Of a stretch of 39,314 nt of DNA, positions 15,856 through 24,277 are shown piece by piece; the stretch's first letter is position 1; each line of letters opens with the position of its first letter. Both the position numbers and the translations under genes were made by a program. Location: assembly GCA_964384255.1 (NCBI GenBank), contig CAYLKH010000014.1, forward strand, positions 1-39,314, read 5' to 3'. Below the pieces are notes generated by a model. It saw only the letters and a program-made list of their open reading frames with translations. It was not told the DNA's origin and made no database searches. Source of the stretch: SIG469 sp964384255 (GTDB lineage Bacteria > Bacillota > Clostridia > Oscillospirales > Oscillospiraceae).

Positions 15856-16650
15856 ATGGCTCAATTACAGGACCTTCGGCTGGCCGTTCTGGTCGATGCC
15901 GACAACATTCCAAAAAAATGTATCAAAGCCGTTATGGAAGAGCTTGCGGTTTACGGAACTCCCACCATTAAGCGGATATACGGCGACTGGACATCTCAGC
16001 AGCTTTCCAACATGAAGCAGCTGCTGCTGGAATGCGCCCTGACCCCCATCCAGCAATACGCCTACACCGTGGGCAAAAACGCCACCGACTCCGCCATGAT
16101 AATCGACGCTATGGATATCCTCTATTCCGGCAACGTCGACGGCTTCTGTCTTGTTTCCAGCGACAGCGACTTTACCCGGCTGGCAACCCGGCTGAGGGAA
16201 GCCGGTATGAAGGTCATCGGTGTCGGCGAGAAGAAAACCCCCATGCCCTTTATCGTCGCCTGCGACAAGTTTATCTACGTGGAGGTCATCAAAACCGCCA
16301 GGGAAGAACAGGCCCGTCAGGAAAAGCCCCGTCAGACAAAGGCCAAAACCGCCAAAGAGGACCCCGCCAAACCCGCCGAAGCTCAGCCAAAGCAGAAAAA
16401 GCGCTATGTCCCCGAAAGCGTGGTGGAGCTTATTGCCGATTCCGTGACCGCCATCGCCGGAGACGACGGTTTTGCGTCTCTTTCCGACCTGGGCAACCTG
16501 CTTATCAAAAAGCAGCCGGACTTCGACCCCCGGAACTTCGGTTTTTCCAAGCTGACCAATCTGGTCAAATCCCTGTCCCGCTTTGAGCTCAGCGTCCGAA
16601 CCGACAACAACTATGTCCGTGACCGGCTGGCAGAAAGCGACGACGAATGA
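15856..16650 (+). CDS. NYN-domain ribonuclease with C-terminal LOTUS/OST-HTH domain
   Basis: The 264-residue protein has an N-terminal NYN (PIN-like) domain at about 1-150. Acidic residues sit in the expected places: VLVDADN, DSAMIIDAMDIL and SSDSDFTRL. A Lys/Ala/Pro-rich linker (about 155-195) leads to a winged LOTUS/OST-HTH module with FASLSDLGNLL and FGFSKLTNLVKSL. Such proteins are metal-dependent RNases or RNA-binding factors (family knowledge); the substrate is unknown. AAGGAGG precedes the ATG. The next gene overlaps the stop by 4 bp. Confidence 0.88.
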   Translation: MAQLQDLRLAVLVDADNIPKKCIKAVMEELAVYGTPTIKRIYGDWTSQQLSNMKQLLLECALTPIQQYAYTVGKNATDSAMIIDAMDILYSGNVDGFCLVSSDSDFTRLATRLREAGMKVIGVGEKKTPMPFIVACDKFIYVEVIKTAREEQARQEKPRQTKAKTAKEDPAKPAEAQPKQKKRYVPESVVELIADSVTAIAGDDGFASLSDLGNLLIKKQPDFDPRNFGFSKLTNLVKSLSRFELSVRTDNNYVRDRLAESDDE

Positions 16651-17489
16651 AACGCAGAAAACCCGGCTGCCTGACCCGGCTCCTTCGTCTGCTGATCCTG
16701 GCGACAGCTCTTGGAGCGTTTCTCTGGTTTGAAAACGAAACTATCCAGACCGATGCCATAACCATAACCTCCCGCCGGATACCCGCCGCCTTCGATGGTT
16801 TTCGCATTGTAGAGCTGGCTGATATCCACGGGGAGATCTTCGGGCCGGATAACAGCTGCCTTATCGAAAAAACCGCCCAGGCTCAGCCGGATATCATCAC
16901 CCTTAACGGCGACCTGATAGACGACGAGGCTCAGCTGGAAACGCTGCCGTCTCTGCTGGAGGGGCTTGTGGACATTGCTCCGGTGTTTTACGTCAGCGGC
17001 AACCACGAATGGGCCTGCGGCTGCGCGAACGAGCTGTTTGGTCTGCTGGAAGACTGCGGTGTCACGGTGCTTCGCAACGAATACCGGGTGCTGACCATCG
17101 GCGAGGACGAGATCATTCTGGCCGGTATCGACGACCCCAACGGCCCCTACGACATGAAAACTCCCGCCCAGCTTATGGACGAAATAAGCGCCGCCCAAAA
17201 GGACGCTTATACCATCATGCTGGCTCACCGGAACGACAGCCTTGATATGTGGACCCAGCTGGAAACCGACGTTGTTCTTTGCGGCCACGGCCACGGAGGC
17301 GTTATCCGGATACCCTTTGTGGGCGGACTGATAGGCGTTGACCGGAGCCTGTTTCCCCAATATACCGCCGGACTTTATACCAGCGGCAGCACCAATATGG
17401 TGGTCAGCCGTGGGCTTGGCAATTCGGTAGTCGACTTTCGGCTGTTTAACCGGCCGGAGGTGCTGGTTATCCAGCTTTGCCGACAATAA
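16647..17489 (+). CDS. Membrane-anchored metallophosphoesterase (YkuE-like)
   Basis: The 280-residue protein starts with a basic stretch and one membrane anchor (about 9-27), so the catalytic domain probably faces outside. The calcineurin-like motifs appear in order: LADIHG, NGDLIDD, GNHEW, AHRND and GHGHGG, supplying the two-metal centre. YkuE-type members act on lipid-linked or nucleotide phosphoesters; the substrate is not clear. The ATG overlaps the previous stop (ATGA), with no separate ribosome site, so expression is probably coupled to the NYN gene. Confidence 0.87.
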   Translation: MKRRKPGCLTRLLRLLILATALGAFLWFENETIQTDAITITSRRIPAAFDGFRIVELADIHGEIFGPDNSCLIEKTAQAQPDIITLNGDLIDDEAQLETLPSLLEGLVDIAPVFYVSGNHEWACGCANELFGLLEDCGVTVLRNEYRVLTIGEDEIILAGIDDPNGPYDMKTPAQLMDEISAAQKDAYTIMLAHRNDSLDMWTQLETDVVLCGHGHGGVIRIPFVGGLIGVDRSLFPQYTAGLYTSGSTNMVVSRGLGNSVVDFRLFNRPEVLVIQLCRQ

Positions 17490-17513
17490 ATACTTTACGA
17501 AAGAACGATAAAT

Positions 17514-18389
17514 ATGCTATACACATTAGCCGTTTTGGTCTCGGGTATCCTCTGGGGTACCATGGGGCTGTTTGTCCGCGAGCTTAACGCCGCAGGGCTG
17601 AACTCCATGCATATCGTTGCCGTCCGCTGCTTTGTGACCGTTATTGTGGTGGGGCTGATAATGCTTATCCGTGACCGGAGCGCATTTAAGGTCCGCCTCA
17701 GGGACTGGTGGGTGTTTTTTGGCAGCGGCGTTGTGAGCATCGTGGTGTTCACCTGGTGCTACTTTACCACCATAACCCTGACATCCATGTCGGTGGCCTG
17801 CATACTGCTGTACACCGCTCCAATTTTCGTTATGCTCATATCGCTGGCGGTATTTAAAGAAAAGCTGACCACCGCCAGAGTCATCTCTCTGGTGCTGGCT
17901 TTCAGCGGCTGTATACTGGTCAGCGGCTTTGGAGGCGAGATCAGCGGTAAGGGCTTTGTTATCGGCCTTGTGTCCGGTCTGGGCTATGCGCTGTACAGCA
18001 TTTTTACCTCCCTTGCCACCAGAAAGGGCTACAAGCCCTTCACCGTCACCTTCTATACCTTCCTGTTCGCTTCCATAGGCTGCCTGTTTATTGGGGACGT
18101 ACCCACCATCGTTCTAAAACTTTCTGCCGAACCCTCCCTAATTATCAATGCGGTCCTTCTGGGCGTTGTTACCGCGGTTTTCCCCTATCTGCTGTATAGC
18201 TGGGGGCTGACCCGGATAGAGGCTTCTGCCGCCGCCATCATCGCATCGATCGAGCCTGTGGCGGCCACCGCTCTGGGAGCCATATTCTTCCACGAAGCAA
18301 TAACCCTTACCACCGTCGGTGGGATGGTGCTGGTTCTGGCGGCGATCGTTCTGCTGTCAGGCATCGTAAAGCCCCGCCGCAAGGCTTAA
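17514..18389 (+). CDS. EamA/DMT-family transporter
   Basis: The 291-residue protein has ten predicted membrane helices in two five-helix repeats, the EamA (drug/metabolite transporter) fold. It opens with LAVLVSGILWGTMGLFVREL, and the second repeat ends with the conserved IEPVAATALGAIFFHEAI. Members export metabolites or amino acids; the substrate cannot be told here. It begins 24 bp after the phosphoesterase with only a weak ribosome site (GAAAGAA), consistent with an operon. Confidence 0.9.
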   Translation: MLYTLAVLVSGILWGTMGLFVRELNAAGLNSMHIVAVRCFVTVIVVGLIMLIRDRSAFKVRLRDWWVFFGSGVVSIVVFTWCYFTTITLTSMSVACILLYTAPIFVMLISLAVFKEKLTTARVISLVLAFSGCILVSGFGGEISGKGFVIGLVSGLGYALYSIFTSLATRKGYKPFTVTFYTFLFASIGCLFIGDVPTIVLKLSAEPSLIINAVLLGVVTAVFPYLLYSWGLTRIEASAAAIIASIEPVAATALGAIFFHEAITLTTVGGMVLVLAAIVLLSGIVKPRRKA

Positions 18390-18413
18390 TTTTTTTCAAA
18401 GGATGTGCGCATT

Positions 18414-19751
18414 TTGTCAAAAAGCATGACCCAGGGCAATACTGCAAAGCTGATTTTGCTCTTCTCCCTGCCCATTATGGCAGGCAACTTTCTCCAGCAG
18501 CTTTATAACACAGCCGACAGCGTAATAGTTGGCCGGTTCGTTTCCCAGTCTGCTCTGGCTTCTGTAGGTACCTGCTCGCCCCTGACGATGCTGTTTATAG
18601 CCCTGGCTATCGGCTTTTCCACCGGCGGCAGCATAATCGTATCCCAGTATTTCGGCGCAAAAATGATGGACGACCTTCGCAAAAGCGTGGCCACCTCCCT
18701 CATTATGCTGGCCCTTATCGGTATCGTCCTGTCAATAGTGGGCGTAATCAGCTCCCGCCCCCTTTTGAAAAACCTGCTGGCCGTTCCCGAAAGCACTCTG
18801 GAAGACGCTGTTATCTATATGCAGATATACTGCTGCGGCCTTGTTTTCCAGTTCGTCTATAACGCGGTGGCCGCCGTTCTTCGTTCTCTGGGGGATTCCA
18901 AAGCGACGTTGTATTTCCTGCTTATCAGCTCTCTGGCCAATATAGTCCTTGATCTGGTGCTTATAATCAACTTCAACATGGGCGTTGCCGGAGCCGCTAT
19001 TGCAACCATTTTCTCCCAGTTCCTTTCCGCTCTGGTAAGCGTCATCTATATGTTCAAAAAATACGAGATCCTTCGCTTTGCCAGGGGCGAATTCCGCATT
19101 GACCGGGAAAAGCTGGCGTTGATAACCAAAACCGGTATCGTGACCACCGTTCAGCAGTGCGTTGTTTCCATGGGCCACATCCTTATCCAGCGGGTCATCA
19201 ACAGCTTCGGCACCGATCTTATGACCGCGATCACCGCCGCAAGCCGTGTTGAAAACTATGTGCTTATCCCCATCTTCGGATTCCAGGCCGGTATGTCCAC
19301 CTTTACCGCCCAGAACGTCGGCGCAAAGCTGACTGATCGGGTCATCAACGGTTATAAGCGCACCCTGGTCATGGTCGTTATCTGCTGCGCCGCCGTGGTC
19401 GGGCTTATCCTTGTGGCCGCCGAACCCCTTGTGGGCCTGTTCGGGGTCGAGGGTCACGCCATGGAGCTGGGCGTGCAGTATCTCCGTTGCCTTACCCCGT
19501 TTTTTGTTCTGTTCGGTTTTTATATGTGTACCGCCGCGCTGCTCCAGGGTGCGGGCGACGTATTTTACGCCATGCTCTGCACCATGTTCAGTCTGCTGCT
19601 GCGTATCGTCCTGACGTATCTTCTGGCTTACAAAACGCCTTTGGGCTACACCGCCATCTGGTGGGCTCAGGCTACCGGCTGGTTCCTCTGCTCCGGCATG
19701 GCCTTTGGCCGGTTCCTGCTGGGTACCTGGAAGAAAAAAGCCCTGGTTTAA
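18414..19751 (+). CDS. MATE-family efflux transporter
   Basis: A TTG start at 18414, spaced 10 bases from AAAGGA, gives MSKSMTQGNTAKLILLFSLP, the usual opening of the MATE (NorM/DinF-like) family. The alternative GTG at 18405 is too close to the ribosome site. The 445-residue product has about twelve membrane helices and the family motif NFLQQLYNTADSVIVGRFV. It should exchange Na+ or H+ for cationic drugs or metabolites. It follows the EamA transporter closely, so both exporters are probably co-transcribed. Confidence 0.92.
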   Translation: MSKSMTQGNTAKLILLFSLPIMAGNFLQQLYNTADSVIVGRFVSQSALASVGTCSPLTMLFIALAIGFSTGGSIIVSQYFGAKMMDDLRKSVATSLIMLALIGIVLSIVGVISSRPLLKNLLAVPESTLEDAVIYMQIYCCGLVFQFVYNAVAAVLRSLGDSKATLYFLLISSLANIVLDLVLIINFNMGVAGAAIATIFSQFLSALVSVIYMFKKYEILRFARGEFRIDREKLALITKTGIVTTVQQCVVSMGHILIQRVINSFGTDLMTAITAASRVENYVLIPIFGFQAGMSTFTAQNVGAKLTDRVINGYKRTLVMVVICCAAVVGLILVAAEPLVGLFGVEGHAMELGVQYLRCLTPFFVLFGFYMCTAALLQGAGDVFYAMLCTMFSLLLRIVLTYLLAYKTPLGYTAIWWAQATGWFLCSGMAFGRFLLGTWKKKALV

Positions 19752-19763
19752 GGAGCCGCCGCC

Positions 19764-20339
19764 ATGGAAAACACCTTTTATGCCTATATCTCCCGTATGC
19801 GCTATATCAACCGCTGGGGTCTGATGCGCAACAGCTACACCGAGAACATTCAGGAACACAGCCATATGGTAGCCGTGCTGGCCCACGCTCTGGCCCTTAT
19901 CGGGCGGGAGATATTTGGCAAAACGATCGACCCCGACCGCTGCGCCACCGCCGCGCTGTTCCACGACGCTTCCGAGATCCTCACCGGCGATCTGCCCACC
20001 CCCGTCAAATACTATAATCCCGAAATTCGCGACGCCTATAAGCAGGTGGAGCAGGTGACCTGCGAAAAGCTTATCAAAATGCTGCCCGACCAGCTTAAAG
20101 AAAGCTATCGCCCGCTGCTTTTCGAGTCTGACAAAGAGGTTTACGCCTATGTTAAGGCGGCCGACAAACTTTCGGCATACATCAAATGCGTCGAAGAGCT
20201 GAAGGCCGGCAACCGGGAATTTGAAAGCGCCGAACGCCAGACCATGTCCGCCCTCAGGTCGATGGATATGCCGGAGCTGGATTACTTTATCCAAAACCTT
20301 CTGCCCGCCTTCCGTCTGACTCTGGACGAGCTGGAATAA
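19764..20339 (+). CDS. yfbR: HD-domain 5'-deoxynucleotidase (YfbR-like)
   Basis: The 191-residue protein matches YfbR in length and motifs: NRWGLMRN with R17 and W18, NIQEHSHMVA with H34, FHDASE with H67 and D68, and KAADKLSAY with D134. These are the metal ligands and the Arg-Trp pair that selects deoxynucleotides in E. coli YfbR (established). It hydrolyses dNMPs to deoxynucleosides. AAGGAG precedes the ATG, 12 bp after the MATE stop. It is the last gene of the five-gene run. Confidence 0.9.
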   Translation: MENTFYAYISRMRYINRWGLMRNSYTENIQEHSHMVAVLAHALALIGREIFGKTIDPDRCATAALFHDASEILTGDLPTPVKYYNPEIRDAYKQVEQVTCEKLIKMLPDQLKESYRPLLFESDKEVYAYVKAADKLSAYIKCVEELKAGNREFESAERQTMSALRSMDMPELDYFIQNLLPAFRLTLDELE

Positions 20340-20350
20340 TAGTCAACAAC

Positions 20351-20385
20351 CGTGTCAAAATAGTCCATCGGACTATTTTGACACG
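20351..20385. terminator. Perfect 16-bp hairpin after yfbR
   Basis: CGTGTCAAAATAGTCC and its exact complement are separated by ATC. It lies 11 bp past the stop of yfbR. No T-tract follows directly, but the stem is strong enough to end or protect the transcript. Confidence 0.6.
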
Positions 20386-20394
20386 CTGACGCCA

Positions 20395-20424
20395 AAACCG
20401 ATGGCCCGGCCATCGGTTTGTTGT
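20395..20424 (+). terminator. Second hairpin with T-rich tail after yfbR
   Basis: AAACCGATGGCC pairs with GGCCATCGGTTT, followed by GTTGTTTATC. It follows the 20351 hairpin by ten bases. A third small stem, GGCGCA-TAT-TGCGCC, is at 20431-20445. Three stacked hairpins insulate the operon from the next promoter. Confidence 0.6.
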
Positions 20425-20464
20425 TTATCAGGCGCATATTGCGCCGGCCGCAACTTATTTAGAA

Positions 20465-20493
20465 TTGACATCTTTGCCATATGGTAGTAAAAT
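20465..20493 (+). promoter_or_regulatory. Promoter of the oxidoreductase gene
   Basis: A consensus TTGACA (20465-20470), 17-bp spacer, then TAAAAT (20488-20493). The ATG lies 45 bp downstream. No operator-like palindrome is seen. Confidence 0.75.
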
Positions 20494-20537
20494 ATAATGC
20501 GTTCATAATGAAGAAAATCGAAGAAAGGAAAAATCAT

Positions 20538-22619
20538 ATGTCTGAAAGATACAGCGCTTTGACCTCTCCTATCGTCATCCGCGGCAGGACCTTCAAAAGC
20601 AGATTCTATTATCCCACCGCTCAGGTCCATTTCCTCCAGGGTCCCGAAAACTATCCCGGCGACCCCGTTGTGACCTATTATGAAAGATACGCCCAGAACG
20701 GCGCAGCCTTTATCGTTTCTCAGGAGCTTTCCAGCCCCACCCAGCGTACCCAGAAGGGTCACGACTCCAAGCATTTCTGCCAGTACGATATCTACGACAA
20801 GGGCGCCCAGAACTACTTCACCCAGTTCGCCCACTTTATCCACTGTCAGGGCAGCTTCCTGGGCGTTGAGATGTCCAATATGGAGCTTCGCCTGAACTAT
20901 TCCGTCAACGATCCCGACGCTCCCGCCCCCAAGATGGGTGGCCCCGGCGGTCCTGGTGGTCCTGGTGGTCCCGGCGGCCCCGGCGGCGGCGACCCCGCTG
21001 CCGAAGAACGTCAGCGCAAAATGCGCGAATCCATGATGCGCGACGGCCCCGAGGGTCCCTCTCCCGGAACCGGCGGCTTCCCCGGCACCCCCAACCCCAG
21101 AACCATTTACCTCACCGAAGAAAAGATGGAAGAATTCTTCCAGGTCATTATCGACCGCACCAAGCTGTATAAGAGCTTTGGCTACGACGGCATCCTTATC
21201 GACATGGGCGGCGACTTCCTCTGCGGCGAATTCCTGTCCGAGACTAAAAACCGCCGTACCGACGAATATAACGGCAGCTTCGAAAACCGTATCAAATTCC
21301 CCGTCAAATACATCAAGGCCCTCCGTAAGGGTCTGGGCGAAGACTTTATCATCGCTATCAACGCTCCCGGCATCGGCGGCGGCAACAGTCCCTTTGGCCG
21401 CAGCCTGACCGTCGACGAAGGCGTTACCCTTATCAACGAGCTGGCTCCCTATGCCGACATCTTCCGTCTGTCCGGCATGATGATGCCTGGTTCTGACGCC
21501 GCCGCCCCCGAAGATCTGGCTGCCGAGCTGAAGGCCAAAGGTGCAAAAATGACCATCTGCGTCAACAACACCTACATGGACCTCGACAAGACCAACGATA
21601 TCATCGCTTCCGGCAAGGCCGATCTGGTGGCCGCCGCCCGTCTGTTCATCTGCAACGAGAATCTGGGCGAGATCCTCCAGAACGGCAACGGCGAAGACAT
21701 GAACCCCTGTATCGAATGCGGTATCTGCCGCGGCTCCAGCCCCATGGGCGACTGGATGAGCCACTGCACCATCAACCCCAGACTGGGTATGGACCACCGG
21801 GTACAGCGCATGATCAAGCCTGTTGAAAAGCTGAAAAAGGTCGCTATCATCGGCGGCGGCCCCGGCGGCATGAAATGCGCCCTCTTCCTTAAAGAGCGGG
21901 GCCATACTCCCGTCATCTTCGAGGCTTCCGACGCTCTGGGCGGCCAGATCAAGACCTCCCGTTACCCCGACTTCAAGTACAAGCTGGAAAGATACCTCGA
22001 CTTCCTTATCAACCAGATGGACCGCAAGGGCATCGAAGTTCGCCTGAACACCAAAGCAACTCCCGAAATGATCAAGGCCGAAGGCTTTGACGTTGTCGTT
22101 GCCGCTACCGGCGCAACTCCTCAAAAGCCCGCCATCCCCGGCGCCGAGATCGCCAAATGGGATACCATCAATATCTACGGCCGCGAAGACGAGATCGGCA
22201 AGCGCGTCTGCGTTATCGGCGGCAGCTCCGCTCCTTCCGAAGCCGCAACTCATCTGGCTCTCAAGGGTCACGACGTTACTCTGCTTTGCCGCAAGAACAT
22301 GATCGGCTATGACCTTAACCCCATCAACGCCCGCGGCCAGTGCAACCGTCAGGCCATCGGCGCAGGTGTCGACGTTATCACCTCCGTTGTCACCACCAGA
22401 ATCGAAGAGGGTAAGGTCTATTACACCGACGAAGAAGGCGTTGAACACATCGTTGAGTGCGACGATATTCTGGCTGCCGGCGGCATGAAGCCCAACAGCG
22501 AGGCCGCTGTTACCTTCTATGGCTCCGCTCCCGAATATTACACCATTGGCGACTGCCGTCAGGCAGGCTCCATGCGTACCGCTATCCGCGACGCATATAC
22601 CACCGCCATCAGGATCTAA
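20538..22619 (+). CDS. OYE-type NADH:flavin oxidoreductase / dienoyl-CoA-reductase-like (FMN, 4Fe-4S, FAD)
   Basis: From ATG 20538 (GAAAGGAA upstream) the product is 693 residues. Residues 1 to about 380 form an Old Yellow Enzyme barrel. C391, C394, C397 and C409 (CX2CX2CX11C, as in trimethylamine dehydrogenase) bind the 4Fe-4S cluster, followed by INPRLG. An FAD-binding motif VAIIGGGPGG begins near 435. A second dinucleotide site at about 557 reads VIGGSSAPSE instead of the usual GxGxxG. The family reduces enoates, dienoyl-CoA or amines; the substrate is unknown. Residues 134 to about 150 are a Gly-Gly-Pro repeat insert, then a charged stretch to about 190, in a barrel loop. Confidence 0.9.
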   Translation: MSERYSALTSPIVIRGRTFKSRFYYPTAQVHFLQGPENYPGDPVVTYYERYAQNGAAFIVSQELSSPTQRTQKGHDSKHFCQYDIYDKGAQNYFTQFAHFIHCQGSFLGVEMSNMELRLNYSVNDPDAPAPKMGGPGGPGGPGGPGGPGGGDPAAEERQRKMRESMMRDGPEGPSPGTGGFPGTPNPRTIYLTEEKMEEFFQVIIDRTKLYKSFGYDGILIDMGGDFLCGEFLSETKNRRTDEYNGSFENRIKFPVKYIKALRKGLGEDFIIAINAPGIGGGNSPFGRSLTVDEGVTLINELAPYADIFRLSGMMMPGSDAAAPEDLAAELKAKGAKMTICVNNTYMDLDKTNDIIASGKADLVAAARLFICNENLGEILQNGNGEDMNPCIECGICRGSSPMGDWMSHCTINPRLGMDHRVQRMIKPVEKLKKVAIIGGGPGGMKCALFLKERGHTPVIFEASDALGGQIKTSRYPDFKYKLERYLDFLINQMDRKGIEVRLNTKATPEMIKAEGFDVVVAATGATPQKPAIPGAEIAKWDTINIYGREDEIGKRVCVIGGSSAPSEAATHLALKGHDVTLLCRKNMIGYDLNPINARGQCNRQAIGAGVDVITSVVTTRIEEGKVYYTDEEGVEHIVECDDILAAGGMKPNSEAAVTFYGSAPEYYTIGDCRQAGSMRTAIRDAYTTAIRI

Positions 22620-22628
22620 GCCATATCC

Positions 22629-22670
22629 GGGGCTGCAAGCAGAACTCCTGTTTGCAGCCCCCGTTTTTTT
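22629..22670 (+). terminator. Rho-independent terminator of the oxidoreductase gene
   Basis: GGGGCTGCAAGCAG pairs with CTGTTTGCAGCCCC (one G-U), with loop AACTC, and is followed by seven T residues at 22664-22670. It starts 9 bp past the stop codon. Confidence 0.92.
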
Positions 22671-22844
22671 AGATAACCGATAGCAGACAGTTCCCTCTCT
22701 GTCATTGCGAGGAGCGCAAGTGACGTGGCAATCTCACCCCTTGCGTGACCACATAGTCGCTTTAAACTCACAGCCTCGAAGTTATAGAGAAAAATAAGAA
22801 TGTGTGCCGCAGGCACTCCTCATCTGTTCTCTGTTATCTGTTAT
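22671..22844. repeat. 174-bp MITE-like element with TCATTGCGAGG core
   Basis: The left end AGATAACCGATAGCAGACAG is inverted at 22821-22844 (AGATAACAGATAACAGA on the minus strand). Inside, GTCATTGCGAGG and GGCAATCTCACCCCTTGCGT (22701-22746) form an imperfect stem that recurs at 38205-38248. GTGCCGCAGGCAC near 22802 is a further small palindrome. No gene is visible. The core resembles a widespread intergenic repeat of Firmicutes, from general knowledge. Confidence 0.65.
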
Positions 22845-22886
22845 CTCGTCCCCTGCCCTCATTACCTGCCGAAAGGAGTACCAACA

Positions 22887-24113
22887 ATGACTCTTAACCA
22901 GATCGAACAGCTTTTTAAAGACACAGCATATATCCGTACCGGCGGCTCTGCCGAAGAGCTGAAGTGCGCTCAGTATATCGCCGCTCAGTGCGAAAAAATG
23001 GGCCTTACCGCCACGTTGGAGCCTTTTGAGGTCCAGATGGCTACCATGAAAACCGCAAAGCTCATGGTCGACGGCCGCGAGATCCCCTGCAAGGGCTATC
23101 TCTGCTCCGGCAACGCCGACCTGGAAGCTCCCCTGTACTATCTGCCTGCCACCGACGCATATTCCATGAGCCTCTGCCGCGGCAAGATAGTCCTGCTGGA
23201 CAGCGGTATTGGCTATTGGGTGTTCAAGGACCTGATGGACAACGGCGCTCTGGGCTATATCACCCACGACGGCAACGCCAATTACGCTGACCGGGACATT
23301 GACCAGAAGGAGCTTCGGGGTTATGTCCGCGAAGGTCAGCACCTTCCCGGAGTCAACATCAACATCAAGGACGCTATAGACATCGTTAACAGTCAGGCCA
23401 AAACCGCCCACATCATCCTGGATCAGGAAGAATACACCGGCCAGTCCCGCAACGTGGTGCTGGATATGCCCGGTGAGCGGGACGAATATATCGTCCTGTC
23501 CGCCCACTACGATTCCACCCCCCTTTCTCAGGGCGCTTACGACAATATGTCCGGCAGCATCGGCCTGCTGGGGATAGCAGAATATTTTGCCGCAAACCCC
23601 CACAGCTATGGCCTCCGCTTTGTCTGGTGCGGCAGCGAGGAACGGGGCCTGCTGGGTTCCAAGGCTTATGTGGCCGCCCATGAAGACGAGCTGGACCGGT
23701 TCGCCCTGAACATCAATCTGGACATGATAGGCTCCATAATGGGCAAATTCTTTGCCGCCTGCACCACCGAAGACGCTCTGGTAAGCTATATCAAATATTT
23801 CGCCCTTGAAAAGGGTATGATAATGGACGCTGTTCAGGAAGTTTATTCCAGCGATTCCACCCCCTTCGCCGACAGGGGCGTTCCCGCCCTCAGCTTTGCC
23901 CGCCACGCGCCCCAGGATGCCGCCACCATCCACAACAGCTACGACACTATGGCGGTTATGAGCTGGCAGCGCATGGCAGAAGACATCGACTTTATATGCG
24001 GCTTTACCTCCCGCATGGCCAACGCCGTAAAATGCCCCGTATCCCGCGATATCCCCGAAAACATGAAAGAAAAACTGGATATCTATCTCAACCGCAAGAG
24101 AGATAAGAAATAA
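22887..24113 (+). CDS. M28-family metallopeptidase (aminopeptidase-like)
   Basis: From ATG 22887 (AAAGGAGT upstream) the product is 408 residues. Residues about 90-180 resemble a protease-associated insert (GKIVLLDSG, GALGYITHDG). The catalytic domain has the M28 zinc ligands: H207 and D219 in SAHYDSTPLSQGAYDN, E251/E252 in CGSEERGLLG, D279 in NLDMIG, and a late His in HNSYDTM. M28 enzymes release N-terminal residues from peptides using two zinc ions. No signal peptide is visible, so it is probably cytoplasmic. Candidate upstream in-frame starts fall in the repeat and are excluded. Confidence 0.88.
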   Translation: MTLNQIEQLFKDTAYIRTGGSAEELKCAQYIAAQCEKMGLTATLEPFEVQMATMKTAKLMVDGREIPCKGYLCSGNADLEAPLYYLPATDAYSMSLCRGKIVLLDSGIGYWVFKDLMDNGALGYITHDGNANYADRDIDQKELRGYVREGQHLPGVNINIKDAIDIVNSQAKTAHIILDQEEYTGQSRNVVLDMPGERDEYIVLSAHYDSTPLSQGAYDNMSGSIGLLGIAEYFAANPHSYGLRFVWCGSEERGLLGSKAYVAAHEDELDRFALNINLDMIGSIMGKFFAACTTEDALVSYIKYFALEKGMIMDAVQEVYSSDSTPFADRGVPALSFARHAPQDAATIHNSYDTMAVMSWQRMAEDIDFICGFTSRMANAVKCPVSRDIPENMKEKLDIYLNRKRDKK

Positions 24114-24115
24114 GC

Positions 24116-24155
24116 AACCCGTAGACAAAGGCCCGGTAGCCTTTGTCTACAGGTT
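24116..24155. terminator. Long hairpin after M28 peptidase, related to one at 32399
   Basis: GTAGACAAAGGC pairs perfectly with GCCTTTGTCTAC, extended by AACC/GGTT past one mismatch. It lies directly after the stop codon. A clearly related hairpin sits at 32399-32438. No T-tract follows (TTAATAAG). Confidence 0.55.
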
Positions 24156-24183
24156 TAATAAGCCAGTTATCAAACAACCTTTA

Positions 24184-24220
24184 ACCCCCTGCTATCAAAA
24201 TGATGGCAGGGGGTCTTTCG
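24184..24220. terminator. Terminator between convergent genes
   Basis: ACCCCCTGCTATCA pairs with TGATGGCAGGGGGT (one G-U) around a three-base loop. Plus-strand tail CTTTCGCTATT, minus-strand tail TAAAGGTTG. The M28 gene and the minus-strand cluster converge here, so it may serve both. Confidence 0.65.
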
Positions 24221-24277
24221 CTATTCGAGGCATAATAAAGGGTACTGTCCGGATAGTCTTTGAAAAGCATCTGCGTT

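Noticed and set aside
18732..20294. 520-codon minus-strand frame across the MATE and yfbR genes
   Set aside because: It spans two well-supported plus-strand genes and has no family features.
20373..22448. 691-codon minus-strand open frame opposite the oxidoreductase
   Set aside because: Antisense frame caused by GC-rich codon use; the plus-strand protein has all family motifs.
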